Positions 33,448 to 42,213 of a stretch of DNA of 64,000 nt are shown in pieces; the stretch's first letter is position 1, and each line of letters begins with the position of its first letter. The DNA is from Nonomuraea africana (GTDB lineage Bacteria; Actinomycetota; Actinomycetes; Streptosporangiales; Streptosporangiaceae). Position numbers and translations under genes: made by a program. Under the pieces are notes generated by a model, which was given only the letters and a program-made list of their open reading frames with translations, did no database searches and was not told the origin of the DNA. The DNA lies in NCBI RefSeq assembly GCF_014873535.1, contig NZ_JADBEF010000001.1:4650001-4714000 (forward strand), read 5' to 3'.

Positions 33448-33473
33448 GGCCGTCAGACAAGGCCGTCAGACAA
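33448..33473. repeat. 13-bp tandem duplication between panB and the dehydratase
   Basis: GGCCGTCAGACAA is present twice head to tail (33448-33460, 33461-33473). The second copy includes the dehydratase stop codon (TCA at 33466-33468 read in reverse). It is a simple slippage duplication. Confidence 0.8.
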
Positions 33474-34374
33474 GGGTGGCGGGGTCGGTGTTGGCCCCGC
33501 ACACCACCACCGCGACCCTCTCTCCCCGCTCGCGGGCGTAGACACCCTGCGTCAGCGCGGCGTAGGCGGTGGCGCCCGCGTGCTCCGCGGCCACGCGGTG
33601 CTCGGCCCAGAGCGTGCGGCGGGCCGCCTCGATCGCCTCGTCGGAGACCAGCAGGCTCTCGACGCCCGCGGCGGAGACGATCTCGTAGGCGAGCTCGCCG
33701 AGCCTGGTGGCGCCCAGCGCGTCGGCGGCGACGCCGCTCACGCCGACGGGGACGGGCCCGCCCGCCTTCAGCGCCTCGTGCAGCGTGGGGATCAGCGCGG
33801 GCTCCACGGCGACCACCCTGGGCCCGCGTCCCGCGCCGACGGTGACGCCCGCGACCAGACCGCCGCCGCCCACGGCGACCAGGATCGTGTCGACGCCGCC
33901 GATCTGCTCGACCAGCTCCAGGCCGAGCGTGCCCTGGCCGGCCACGACGTCAGGGTGGTCGTAGGCGTGCACCTCCAGCGCGCCCGTCTCCGCGGCCCGC
34001 TTGGCCGCCGCCTCGGCCGCCTCCGAGTAGATCGCCCCCGCCTGCGTGACGTTCGCGCCGAGCGCCCGCAGCCCCGCCACCTTCACCGGGCTGCACACCT
34101 CGGGCACGAAGATCTCCGCCCGCACGCCCAGCGCCCTGGCCGCGTAGGCGACCGCGAGCCCGTGGTTGCCGCCGCTGGCCGCGATCACCCCGCTGTCGGG
34201 GACGTGCGCCGACAGCATCCTGTTGAAGGCGCCGCGCACCTTGAACGAGCCCGAGTGCTGCAGCACCTCCAGCTTGAGGAACAACCCCTCGGAGATCTCG
34301 ACGACCGGGGTGCGCACCGCGCGTCCCTCGATCCGCCGCGCCGCCGCCACCACGTCGTCGTACCTGACCGTCAC
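33466..34374 (-). CDS. PLP-dependent threonine/serine dehydratase family protein
   Basis: A 302-residue fold-type II PLP enzyme. The Schiff-base lysine is Lys45 (HSGSFKVRGAF). SGGNHGLAVAYAA is the substrate loop, and the glycine-rich phosphate loop is GGGGLVAG. The family includes threonine/serine dehydratases and serine racemases; the short length and absence of an ACT domain fit a catabolic or racemase-type member. The GTG start overlaps the stop codon of the ArsR gene by one base, so the two are co-translated and the regulator may sense an amino acid or metal relevant to this enzyme. Confidence 0.88.
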   Translation of the reverse strand: MTVRYDDVVAAARRIEGRAVRTPVVEISEGLFLKLEVLQHSGSFKVRGAFNRMLSAHVPDSGVIAASGGNHGLAVAYAARALGVRAEIFVPEVCSPVKVAGLRALGANVTQAGAIYSEAAEAAAKRAAETGALEVHAYDHPDVVAGQGTLGLELVEQIGGVDTILVAVGGGGLVAGVTVGAGRGPRVVAVEPALIPTLHEALKAGGPVPVGVSGVAADALGATRLGELAYEIVSAAGVESLLVSDEAIEAARRTLWAEHRVAAEHAGATAYAALTQGVYARERGERVAVVVCGANTDPATLV

Positions 34375-34670
34375 TACAGCTCCCGCTCGATCGTGCGCTT
34401 CAGCTCGGCGATCCGTGTCTCGTCCCGCCGGTAGAAGACCCATTGTTTGATCTTCGTCCCGCGGATGAGTCCGGCCCTTTCGAGGATCTTCAGATGCGCC
34501 GTCGCGCTCGGCTGGGTCATGCCGAGCTTGGTGGCGATGAAGATCGAGCACACGCCGTCCTCCACCAGATCCCCGTCCACCTGGGGAGGGAAGTGGGCGA
34601 CGGGGTCCTTGAGCCAGTCGAGGATGCGCAGCCTCGGCTCACTGGCCAGCGCGCGAAGACTCGTTAACAC
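34374..34670 (-). CDS. ArsR family winged-helix regulator
   Basis: A 98-residue regulator with one winged helix (LRALASEPRLRILDWLKDP, DGVCSIFIATKLGMTQPSATAHLKILERAGLIRGTKIKQWVFYRRDE). The DGVCS cysteine is shared with its close relatives and might bind metal or sense redox state. The start is a GTG followed by a TTA leucine codon, the rare codon read by the bldA tRNA in streptomycetes. No strong ribosome site is visible. It is directly coupled to the dehydratase gene. Confidence 0.85.
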   Translation of the reverse strand: MLTSLRALASEPRLRILDWLKDPVAHFPPQVDGDLVEDGVCSIFIATKLGMTQPSATAHLKILERAGLIRGTKIKQWVFYRRDETRIAELKRTIEREL

Positions 34671-34766
34671 TTAGCCAGTTTCCTAAGTCTCTAACCGATC
34701 TGTCAATCCTCCGGTAGGCGGATGCGCCGGCCGTCCCTGATACGCGTGGTGCCGGCCCGGTGACGG

Positions 34767-35939
34767 TCAGCCCAGGGCCTGGGCGAAGTCGGCCCAGAGG
34801 TCCTCGGCGTGCTCGATGCCCACCGCCACGCGGACCGTCCCCTCGGAGATCCCGTGCCGTCCGAGCTCCTCGGCGCTCAGCGACCTGTGCGAGGTCGTCG
34901 CGGGATGCAGCACCAGCGTCTCCACCCCACCGAGCGAGGGAGCCAGCAGCGCCAGCTTCAGCGCGCTCATGAAACGCTCGCCCGCGGCGCGTCCGCCCGC
35001 CAGGTCGAAGGAGAACACCCCGCCGAACTCGGGCAGCAGCTTGACCGCCACGTCGTGCGAGGGGTGCGAGGGCAGCCCGGGCCAGTGGACGGCGCTGACG
35101 GCCGGGTGCTCGGCCAGCCGGGTGGCCAGCACGCGGGTGTTCGCGCAGTGCCGCTCCATCCGCAGCGGCAGCGTCTGCATGCCGCGCAGGGTCAGCCAGG
35201 CGGCGAAGGGGTCGGGGGTCGAGCCCAGCTCGATCGCGAAGTGCCACACCTTGCGGTACAGCTCGTCGGCGGCGAAGACGGCGATCCCGCCGAGCACGTC
35301 CGTGTGCCCCGACAGGTACTTCGTGGTCGAGTGGATCACGATGTCGGCGCCGTGCTCCAGCGGGCGGCAGAGGAGCGGCGAGGCGAAGGTGTTGTCCACC
35401 ACCGAGACCAGGCCCAGATCCTTGGCGGCCGCGCACATCGCGGGCAGGTCGGCGACCTGGCAGACGGGGTTGGCGATGGTCTCCAGGTAGACGAGCCTGG
35501 TCTCGGGGCGCACCGCCGCCCGCAGGGCCTCGGGGTCGTCCTCGGCGACGTGGGTGACGGAGATGCCGAACCTGGAGGCGAGGTCGTTGATCATGGCGGC
35601 GGTCCCGCCGTACAGCGCCTTCTGCGCGATCAGATGGTCGCCCGGCTTGAGCAGGCCGAGCAGGACCGCGTTGACCGCGCCCATCCCCGAGGAGGTGGCG
35701 ACGGCGGCGACGCCGCCCTCCAGGCCGGCCACGGCGTCCTCGAGCGAGCGGACCGTGGGGTTGGAGAGCCTGCCGTACACGAAGGCCCCGTCGGGCCTGC
35801 CCATCCCGTCGGCGAAGACCTCGGGATCGTCGAAGACGAACCCAGAGGTCTGGTAGATCGGCACCGAGATCGGGACGCTTCCGCTGATCACGGGCTTGGG
35901 GAGGTGGACGGCTCGGGTCTCGGGGCGCAGTTCGGTCAT
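34767..35939 (-). CDS. Trans-sulfuration family PLP enzyme (cystathionine gamma-synthase/lyase-like)
   Basis: A 390-residue Cys/Met metabolism PLP enzyme. It shows the tyrosine-rich PLP contact YGRLSNPTVRSLE, the YLETIANPVCQVAD strand, VVDNTFASPLLCRPLEHGADIVIHSTTKYLSGH with the Schiff-base Lys207, and SLGGVETLVLHPATTSH near the C-terminus. Family members handle cystathionine, homocysteine, methionine or homoserine esters; the exact reaction cannot be read off the sequence. It is divergent from the MocR-type regulator gene, a layout that often means control by that regulator. Confidence 0.92.
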   Translation of the reverse strand: MTELRPETRAVHLPKPVISGSVPISVPIYQTSGFVFDDPEVFADGMGRPDGAFVYGRLSNPTVRSLEDAVAGLEGGVAAVATSSGMGAVNAVLLGLLKPGDHLIAQKALYGGTAAMINDLASRFGISVTHVAEDDPEALRAAVRPETRLVYLETIANPVCQVADLPAMCAAAKDLGLVSVVDNTFASPLLCRPLEHGADIVIHSTTKYLSGHTDVLGGIAVFAADELYRKVWHFAIELGSTPDPFAAWLTLRGMQTLPLRMERHCANTRVLATRLAEHPAVSAVHWPGLPSHPSHDVAVKLLPEFGGVFSFDLAGGRAAGERFMSALKLALLAPSLGGVETLVLHPATTSHRSLSAEELGRHGISEGTVRVAVGIEHAEDLWADFAQALG

Positions 35940-35964
35940 ACATCCAGGATGTCCTGCTTACTGA

Positions 35965-35998
35965 TTGATTGTCAGATCCAATCGCCGATAATTGGTCC
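35965..35998 (+). promoter_or_regulatory. Promoter and operator of the MocR-type gene
   Basis: A -35 TTGATT (35965-35970) and a -10 GATAAT (35987-35992), 16 bp apart, end just before the ATG at 35999, suggesting a leaderless mRNA. The inverted repeat GATCCAAT-8-ATTGGTCC (35975-35982, 35991-35998; five central bases perfect) overlaps the -10, fitting autorepression by the MocR protein. Confidence 0.5.
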
Positions 35999-37417
35999 AT
36001 GAATGAGGCCAATCTTGCGGAGCTCGCCGATCTGACGGAGCTGCTCGGCCGGTGGGCGTCCGGCAGAGGCCCGCTCTACCTGCTGCTCGCCGCCCGCCTG
36101 CGCGACCTGATCGACGACGGGCTGCTGCCGCCAGGCGCCGCGCTGCCACCCGACCGCGTCCTGGCCAGGGGGCTCGCGGTGGCGAGGGGCACCGTCGTCG
36201 CCGCCTACGACCTGCTCCAGCAGGAGGGCAGGGTGGTCCGCAGAAGAGGGAGCGGCACCCGCGTGGCCGCCGCCGACCTGCCCGCCACCCGCGCGACCAA
36301 CGAGGTGGGCAGCAACCCGCTGCTGTCCCACATCCTCCATCCGCCGGACGGCGTCACGCTGCTCACCTGCGCCGCGCCCGACGAGCCGCCGCCGCTGCTG
36401 GCCGAGGCGTTCAGGCAGGCGGTGTCGCTGCTGCCCGCGCGCGACCTCGGCTACCACCCCGCCGGGCATCCCGCCCTCCGCGCGGCGATCGCCGCCTACT
36501 ACGACGGTCGCGGTCTGCCCACGGACCCGTCGCAGATCATGGTGACCACCGGCGCCCAGCAGGCCATCACGCTGCTCACCGACCTGCTGGTCGGCCCCGG
36601 CGACGTCGTGCAGACCGAGTCGCCCACCTACCCCGGCGCGCTGGAGGTCTTCCGGCACGGCGCCGCCGTGATCCGCCCCGGCCTCGATCCCGGCGAGCGC
36701 CCCGCCCTGATCTACGTCATCCCCACCGCCAGCAACCCCGCCGGTGGGATCATGGACACCGCCGCGCGCAGGCGGCTGGCCGCCGCGGCCACCGAGCACG
36801 ACGTCCCGCTCATCGACGACGAGGTCTGCGCGGAGCTGTGCTTCTCCGGCCCGACGCCGCCCCCGCTGGCCTCGTTCACCGCGGGCGAGCAGGTCATCAC
36901 GATCGCCTCGCTGAGCAAGCTCGTCTGGGGCGGGCTGCGCGTGGGCTGGATCCGCGCCGCCGCCCCGCTCGTGTCCAGGCTGGCCAGGCTGCGCGCCGTC
37001 CACGATCTCGGCGGCGACGTGCTGTCCCAGCTGGCCGCGGTCTCAGTGCTGTCCCGCCTGCCGGAGGTACGGCAGGAGCGCGTCGAGACCCTCCGCCACC
37101 GGCACGACCACCTGCTCTCGCGGCTGCGCGCCAGGCTCCCCTCCTGGGAGGTCTCCCCCGCGCTCGGCGGCCAGAACGTCTGGGTCCGGCTCCCGCGCGG
37201 CGACGCCGACACCTTCGCCCAGGTGGCACTCAGGCACGGGGTGGCCATCCCGCCCGGGCGCTCGTTCGATCCGCTCGGTGGGCACGCCGATCACCTGCGA
37301 CTGCACTTCCTCTTCAGGCCCGACGAGCTCACGGCGGCGATCGACGCGCTGGCGCAGGCATGGGAGGCCTACGACGGCTCCCGCCACCCCGCCTCCCGCC
37401 ACACCCTGATCGTCTGA
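35999..37417 (+). CDS. MocR family regulator (GntR HTH plus aminotransferase-like domain)
   Basis: A 472-residue protein. Residues 20-90 are a GntR winged helix (GPLYLLLAARLRDLIDDG, LPPDRVLARGLAVARGTVVAAYDLLQQEG). After a linker, residues 125-465 are a class I aminotransferase fold, with YHPAGHPALRAAIAAYY, the TNPxG-like ASNPAGG, and the PLP lysine Lys307 (SLSKLVWGGLRVGW). MocR proteins sense PLP or its amino-acid adducts. Candidate targets are the divergent trans-sulfuration gene and itself through the repeat at 35975-35998. The ATG at 35999 fits homology better than 35969. Confidence 0.92.
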   Translation: MNEANLAELADLTELLGRWASGRGPLYLLLAARLRDLIDDGLLPPGAALPPDRVLARGLAVARGTVVAAYDLLQQEGRVVRRRGSGTRVAAADLPATRATNEVGSNPLLSHILHPPDGVTLLTCAAPDEPPPLLAEAFRQAVSLLPARDLGYHPAGHPALRAAIAAYYDGRGLPTDPSQIMVTTGAQQAITLLTDLLVGPGDVVQTESPTYPGALEVFRHGAAVIRPGLDPGERPALIYVIPTASNPAGGIMDTAARRRLAAAATEHDVPLIDDEVCAELCFSGPTPPPLASFTAGEQVITIASLSKLVWGGLRVGWIRAAAPLVSRLARLRAVHDLGGDVLSQLAAVSVLSRLPEVRQERVETLRHRHDHLLSRLRARLPSWEVSPALGGQNVWVRLPRGDADTFAQVALRHGVAIPPGRSFDPLGGHADHLRLHFLFRPDELTAAIDALAQAWEAYDGSRHPASRHTLIV

Positions 37418-37484
37418 AGGAAAGCCGCCCAGGTCATGAATTCTTCACTGCCCACCGAGGAGGGAAGCCCGAAGAATCACGGAC

Positions 37485-38363
37485 ATGATCCAGGTGAACG
37501 GACTCACCAAGAGCTACGGAGACTTCCAGGCGGTGAAGGGCATCTCGTTCGAGGCCCTCCCCGGCGAGGTCTTCGCGCTCCTGGGCAGGAACGGGGCGGG
37601 CAAGACCACCACCATGGAGGTCCTGGCGGGCTTCCAGCGGGCCGACGCGGGCGAGGCGCGCGTGCTCGGCCTCGACCCGGCGAAGGACCGCAGGCAGGTA
37701 CGGCGGCGCACCGGCATCATGCTGCAGGAGGCCGGGTTCTTCCCCGACCTGACCGTCGCGCAGACCGTCGAGTCGTGGCGCGCCTTCACCCCCGCGGCCA
37801 GGCCCACGCACGAGATGCTCGACCTGGCGGGCCTGCTCGACCGGGCGGGCACGAAGGTCAGGCAGCTGTCGGGCGGGGAGAAGCGCAGACTCGACCTCGC
37901 CCTTGCCGTGCTCGGCCGTCCCGACGTGCTGTTCCTCGACGAGCCGACCACCGGCATGGACCCCGAGGCGCGCAGGAGCACGTGGGACGTCGTCCGCGGC
38001 ATCGCCGCCGAGGGCACCACGATCCTGCTGACGACGCACTACCTCGACGAGGCGCAGCGGCTCGCCACCAGGATGGCGATCATGGACCACGGCGAGATCG
38101 TGGCCAGCGGCGGCATGGCCGAGACGCTGGCCGCGCAGGCGGGCAGGGTCTCGTTCGAGCTGCCCGACGGCATCTCGCCGCGGGAGCTGCCGCTCCCGGT
38201 GACCATGGCGGGCGCCGTCGCCACCTGTAGGGCCGAGGACCCCGACCTGGCCGCGCAGCGGCTGCTGAGCTGGGCCGCGGAGAAGGGCCTGCGGCTGCGC
38301 GGGCTCGAGGTGCGGACGGCCTCGCTGGAAGACCTGTTCCTCGAAGGGATCGGCAATGCGTGA
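37485..38363 (+). CDS. ABC transporter ATP-binding protein
   Basis: A 292-residue ATPase of the DrrA/CcmA-like exporter group. Walker A is GRNGAGKT (34-41), the signature LSGGEKRR begins near 128, Walker B is VLFLDEPTTG, followed by the H-loop TTHYLDEA. The C-terminal 80 residues form the extra domain usual in this group. The stop overlaps the permease start by 8 nt. The four-gene unit ATPase-permease-kinase-regulator is a common actinobacterial arrangement for export of antibiotics or lipids controlled by the linked two-component system. Confidence 0.93.
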   Translation: MIQVNGLTKSYGDFQAVKGISFEALPGEVFALLGRNGAGKTTTMEVLAGFQRADAGEARVLGLDPAKDRRQVRRRTGIMLQEAGFFPDLTVAQTVESWRAFTPAARPTHEMLDLAGLLDRAGTKVRQLSGGEKRRLDLALAVLGRPDVLFLDEPTTGMDPEARRSTWDVVRGIAAEGTTILLTTHYLDEAQRLATRMAIMDHGEIVASGGMAETLAAQAGRVSFELPDGISPRELPLPVTMAGAVATCRAEDPDLAAQRLLSWAAEKGLRLRGLEVRTASLEDLFLEGIGNA

Positions 38364-39099
38364 GTTCATGGCGGTGGCGCGGTTCGGCGGCAGGCTCTAC
38401 TGGCGCGACAAGGTCGCCCTCTCCACCTCGGTGGCTCTCTCGCTGGGGCTCGGCATCGGCCTGCCCTATCTGATGGCGAAGGTGCGGCCGGGCGCCCCCG
38501 GCGTGCTGCTCGACTCGCACCTGGGCCTGCTGGCCATGATCATGACGATCGCCGCGGTCATGCAGACCGCGGTCACCCTGACCGCGCGCCGGGATCAGCT
38601 GATCCTCAAGCGGATGCGGGCCACGGGGCTGAACGACCGCGAGATCATCGGCGGTGAGATCGGCAACATCGCCGCGCAGACCGCGCTGCTCGCCCTGGTC
38701 GTGACCATCGTCCTGTACGTCGTGGCGGGGCTGCAGACGCCGCGGCAGCCGCTGGTCCTGGTGGCGTTCGTGGTCGTGGGCGCGGCGGTCCTGTCGCTGC
38801 TCGGCGCGGCCTGGACGGTGGTCATCTCGCGGTCGGAGCTGGCCGCGGTCATCACGATGCCCTGGTTCATGCTGGCGGGGCTGGGCGCGGGCGGGTTCGG
38901 ACCGGTCGTCGAGTTGCTCCCCTCGTGGGTGGGCACGGTGCTGAACCTGCTGCCCACCGGCGGGATCGTCGAGGGCGCCCGCTTCGCCTACACGGGACAG
39001 GGGAACCTCCCGTTCGCCCTGCTCAACCTGGCGGTCTGGACCGCGATCGGACTGGTCGTCATCCGCCACCGGTTCCGGTGGGAGCCCAGGAAGTCATAA
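38356..39099 (+). CDS. ABC-2 type transporter permease
   Basis: A 247-residue ABC-2 permease with six predicted helices. After a short amphipathic start (FMAVARFGGRLYWRDKVAL) come helices around STSVALSLGLGIGLPYL and LLAMIMTIAAVMQTAVTL, then the coupling segment DQLILKRMRATGLNDREIIGG, which contacts the ATPase. Its ATG lies within the 3' end of the ATPase gene, so translation is coupled. The substrate is unknown. Confidence 0.9.
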   Translation: MREFMAVARFGGRLYWRDKVALSTSVALSLGLGIGLPYLMAKVRPGAPGVLLDSHLGLLAMIMTIAAVMQTAVTLTARRDQLILKRMRATGLNDREIIGGEIGNIAAQTALLALVVTIVLYVVAGLQTPRQPLVLVAFVVVGAAVLSLLGAAWTVVISRSELAAVITMPWFMLAGLGAGGFGPVVELLPSWVGTVLNLLPTGGIVEGARFAYTGQGNLPFALLNLAVWTAIGLVVIRHRFRWEPRKS

Positions 39100-39110
39100 T
39101 TGGTCGCACT

Positions 39111-40226
39111 ATGACCTCCGCCGCCGTGCGACGTTTCTCCGTTGTCGTGATCACCGCAGTCTCCACCTGTTACACCCTGATCGGCGTCGGTCTCTACCTC
39201 GCCCGCGCCGATCTCGGCGTCCACGCCGGGGTCCTCGCCGCGACCGCGGGCACCGCCGTCCCGCACGTCCTCCACATCAGGGCCGGGCTGCGCGGCGTCC
39301 GGCCGCGCTACCTCCCGCTGACCCTCCTGGTGCAGGCCGTCGCCGCGTATCTGCCCGACTTCCTGCTCCCGTACGGCTGGTCGGGCAACGTCGCGCCGCT
39401 GTTCGCCGGGGCGCTGCTGGTCCTGCTGCCGCTCTGGCTCGGCGGCCCGCTGGCCGGGCTGGTGACCCTCTACCAGGGCGTGGCCATCATGGGCGTGTCG
39501 GGCGGCGCCTGGCCGATCGCGATCTTCTACGCCGTCACCGTTCTCACCACGGGGGCGATGATCTACGCGCTGGTCAGGAGCAGCCGCATGGCCGCCGAGC
39601 TGGACCAGGCCAGGGCGGAGCTCGCGGAGGCCGCGGTGCTCAGGGAGCGCCTGCGGATCTCCCGTGACCTGCACGACGGCCTCGGCCGCAGCCTCACCGC
39701 GATCGCACTGAAGGGCGATCTGGCGGCCCGGCTGGTCGAGCGCGACCCGGTCTCGGCCCGGTCCGAGGTCACCGAGCTGGTGCAGGTCGCCCGCGAGGCG
39801 GTCCAGGACGTACGGCACGTGGCCCGCGGCTACCGGGAGATGTCGCTGAGGGGCGAGACGGACCGGGCGGTGGCGCTGCTGGAGGCGTCGGGGGTCGACT
39901 GCCAGGTCAACCTGGCCGCGGCGGCCCTGCCGAGGGCGTCGGAGGAGGCGCTGGCATGGGGCGTCCGCGAGGGCGTGACGAACATCCTGCGGCACAGCCG
40001 CGCCACCACCTGCTCCATCACCACCTCGGTGCGGGCGGGCGCGGCCCGCCTCGAGATCGTCAACGACAGCGCATCCACGGCACCTCCGCCGGTCGAAGCC
40101 GCCCGCGTGACGCCGGGCACCGGCCTCACCGGACTGGGCGAGCGCGCCTCCCAGGCGGGCGGCGCCGTCACCGCCGAGGCGACCGCCACCGGCGGCTTCC
40201 GCCTCACCATGGAGGTCCCGGCGTGA
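39111..40226 (+). CDS. DesK/NarX-type sensor histidine kinase
   Basis: A 371-residue kinase. About five to six N-terminal helices (residues 8-160) form a membrane sensor. A coiled-coil follows (ELDQARAELAEAAVLRERL) and the HisKA_3 box carries the phosphorylated His in RISRDLHDGLGRSLTAIALKG. The ATPase domain has an N box (REGVTNILRHSRATTC) and a GTGLTGLGERASQAGG lid; the G1 box is degenerate (VNDSASTA). It sits directly after the ABC permease and overlaps the response-regulator start by GTGA. It probably senses membrane state or the transported compound. Confidence 0.91.
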   Translation: MTSAAVRRFSVVVITAVSTCYTLIGVGLYLARADLGVHAGVLAATAGTAVPHVLHIRAGLRGVRPRYLPLTLLVQAVAAYLPDFLLPYGWSGNVAPLFAGALLVLLPLWLGGPLAGLVTLYQGVAIMGVSGGAWPIAIFYAVTVLTTGAMIYALVRSSRMAAELDQARAELAEAAVLRERLRISRDLHDGLGRSLTAIALKGDLAARLVERDPVSARSEVTELVQVAREAVQDVRHVARGYREMSLRGETDRAVALLEASGVDCQVNLAAAALPRASEEALAWGVREGVTNILRHSRATTCSITTSVRAGAARLEIVNDSASTAPPPVEAARVTPGTGLTGLGERASQAGGAVTAEATATGGFRLTMEVPA

Positions 40227-40828
40227 TCAGGGTGCTGCTGGCCGAGGACATGCACATGATCAGGGCGGCGCTGACGGCGCTGCTGCGCCTGGAGTCCGAC
40301 ATCGACGTGGTCGCCGAGGTGACCAGGGGCGACGAGATCGTGCCCACCGCGATGGAGGTCAGGCCCGACGTGGCGGTCGTGGACATCGACCTGCCGGTCG
40401 TCGACGGCATCACCGCCGCCGCCGAGCTGCGCACGCGCCTGCCGTCCTGCCGGATCCTGGTGCTGACCGCGATGGGCCAGCCAGGCCAGGTACGGCGGGC
40501 GCTGTCGGCGGGCATCGAGGCGTTCCTGGTGAAGGACGCCCCCGGCGATCGCCTCGCCGAGGCGATCAGGCGCACCGCCGCAGGGCTGCGGGTGCTCGAC
40601 GCCGACCTGGTCGCCTCGGCCATGGAGTACGGCGAGAGCCCGCTCACCCAGCGCGAGCGCACGGTCCTCGGCGAGGCGGCGCGGGGCGCGACGGCGGAGG
40701 AGATCGCCGCCCGCCTGCACCTGTCGGCCGGGACCGTGCGCAACTACCTGACCGGCGCGATCACCAAGACGGGCGCCAAGAACAAGATCGACGCCATCCG
40801 CATCGCCCAGGACGCGGGCTGGCTGTGA
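40223..40828 (+). CDS. NarL/FixJ-type response regulator
   Basis: A 201-residue regulator. The receiver has Glu8-Asp9, the phosphoacceptor Asp54 (VAVVDIDLPVVDG), a Thr in LVLTAMG and the Lys in FLVKDAPG. The C-terminal LuxR-type HTH (SPLTQRERTVLGEAARGATAEEIAARLH and SAGTVRNYLTGAITKTGAKNK) is canonical. It is the partner of the kinase directly upstream, with which it overlaps by 4 nt, and should control the ABC transporter operon. Confidence 0.94.
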   Translation: MIRVLLAEDMHMIRAALTALLRLESDIDVVAEVTRGDEIVPTAMEVRPDVAVVDIDLPVVDGITAAAELRTRLPSCRILVLTAMGQPGQVRRALSAGIEAFLVKDAPGDRLAEAIRRTAAGLRVLDADLVASAMEYGESPLTQRERTVLGEAARGATAEEIAARLHLSAGTVRNYLTGAITKTGAKNKIDAIRIAQDAGWL

Positions 40829-40852
40829 CCCGACCGGGGGACGGCCCGCCGA

Positions 40853-41515
40853 TCAGACGTCCGTGAGACGGACCCCCGCGTGCGCCTTGTAGCGCCGGTT
40901 GATCGAGATGAGGTTGGCCGTGAGCGCCTCGACCTGGTGCGCGTTGCGCAGCCGCCCGCCGTACACCCCGCGGACCCCGGGGATCGCCGCGGCGAGGGCC
41001 TGGACGGTGTCGGTCGCCTCGCGGTCGTCGCCGAGGACCAGCACGTCCAGGTCGACCTTGTCCACCGCGGGGTCGAGCAGCAGCACCGCGGACACGTGAT
41101 GGAAGGCGGCCACCACGCGGCTGTCCGGCAACACCGCCGCGGCCTGCTGGGCGGCCGAGCCCTCCTCGACGGGCAGCGCGTACGCGCCCTGCTTGTCGAA
41201 GCCCAGCGGGTTGACGCAGTCGATCACGATCTTGCCGGCCAGCGGTTCGCGCAGCGCCTCGAGGGTGGCCTTGTGCCCGTCCCACGGCACGGCGACGATC
41301 ACGATGTCGGCCTCGGTGGCGACCGTGGCGTTCTCCGCGCCCCTGGCGCCGTTGCCGATCGAGTCGGCGGCCTCCTGGGCGCGTCCTGCGTTGCGGGAGC
41401 CGATGAGCACGGGGTGTCCGGCCAGGGCGAAGCGCCGGGCCAGTCCCTTGCCCTGGTCGCCGGTGCCGCCCAGGATGCCGATGGTCAATCCGCTCACTTC
41501 GGGAAGGTCAGTCAT
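40853..41515 (-). CDS. npdG: NADPH-dependent F420 reductase
   Basis: A 220-residue coenzyme F420:NADPH oxidoreductase (hydride transfer between NADP(H) and F420). The dinucleotide fold begins ILGGTGDQGKGLARRFALAGH, with SRN for NADP phosphate recognition (IGSRNAGRAQEAA). AVPWDGHKATL and CVNPLGFDKQGAYAL line the F420 site, and AFHHVSAVLL and GGRLRNAHQVEALTANLISIN match the family. The ATG at 41515 lies six codons inside a longer frame and starts the homology. It is monocistronic, convergent with the response regulator. Confidence 0.92.
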   Translation of the reverse strand: MTDLPEVSGLTIGILGGTGDQGKGLARRFALAGHPVLIGSRNAGRAQEAADSIGNGARGAENATVATEADIVIVAVPWDGHKATLEALREPLAGKIVIDCVNPLGFDKQGAYALPVEEGSAAQQAAAVLPDSRVVAAFHHVSAVLLLDPAVDKVDLDVLVLGDDREATDTVQALAAAIPGVRGVYGGRLRNAHQVEALTANLISINRRYKAHAGVRLTDV

Positions 41516-41634
41516 AGGGCAGATCATGCCAGGGCGGGGTTCGCGGGCCGAACCCAGCCCCGCCCGGGCGGGCTTCGATCGGCCAACGCGGCAAACGGGC
41601 AGCGGAGCAGGCGCAGGTCAGGCACCATGGACGA

Positions 41635-42213
41635 ATGGACGCAGGGTCGGTGGCTTTCCTTCGCGAGGTTCTGGCCGAGACCGGCTGGCTGGAGCGCACC
41701 AGGGAGCTGGGAACGGCGTTGCGGGCCACCCGCTCCCCCGGCGGCCTGCTCCTGGTCGGCACGCCCGACGACGAGCCGTGGCACCTCACCGCCCACCTCG
41801 GTGACGAGGCGCGGCTGGCGGGGCTGCCCCAGCTGGCGCCGACGCTGGTGCGGTGGAGCCCGCCGCCGCAGGCCCCCGCCCATCTGCGGGTCGGCCTCGA
41901 CCGCATCGAGCGGGCCGGGCGGGGCGAGACCCTCTTCGTGGTGGCCGAGCGGCAGGCGCCCGTGCCGCTGCTCGAACGCGTCGACGACGCCAGGCGCACC
42001 GGCGCGACGATCCTGGCGCTGGAGGGCGGCGACGCCGAGCTGGCGGGGCTGGCCCACGACGCGCTGGCCGTCCCCGCCGACGGTCCTGTCAGCTTCGACG
42101 GCGCCCAGCACCTGGTCAGCGCCGCGGCGGCGGAGCCGCCCCAGCGCCAGGGGCTAAGGGACCGCCTGGCCAGACTCCTCGAGCGGGTCAGCGGCCCGCA
42201 GGTGGTTGACTAG
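41635..42213 (+). CDS. Conserved hypothetical protein, SIS-like fold suspected
   Basis: A 192-residue soluble protein with alternating beta strands and helices (GGLLLVGTPDDEPWHLTAHL; TLFVVAERQAPVPLLERVDDARRTGATILALEGGDAELAGLAHDALAVP). The pattern resembles a SIS sugar-isomerase fold, in which a small molecule is recognised between strands, but the phosphosugar Ser/Thr signature is not clear. Function is unknown. Its last 60 bases overlap the 3' end of the convergent LysR gene. Confidence 0.65.
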   Translation: MDAGSVAFLREVLAETGWLERTRELGTALRATRSPGGLLLVGTPDDEPWHLTAHLGDEARLAGLPQLAPTLVRWSPPPQAPAHLRVGLDRIERAGRGETLFVVAERQAPVPLLERVDDARRTGATILALEGGDAELAGLAHDALAVPADGPVSFDGAQHLVSAAAAEPPQRQGLRDRLARLLERVSGPQVVD

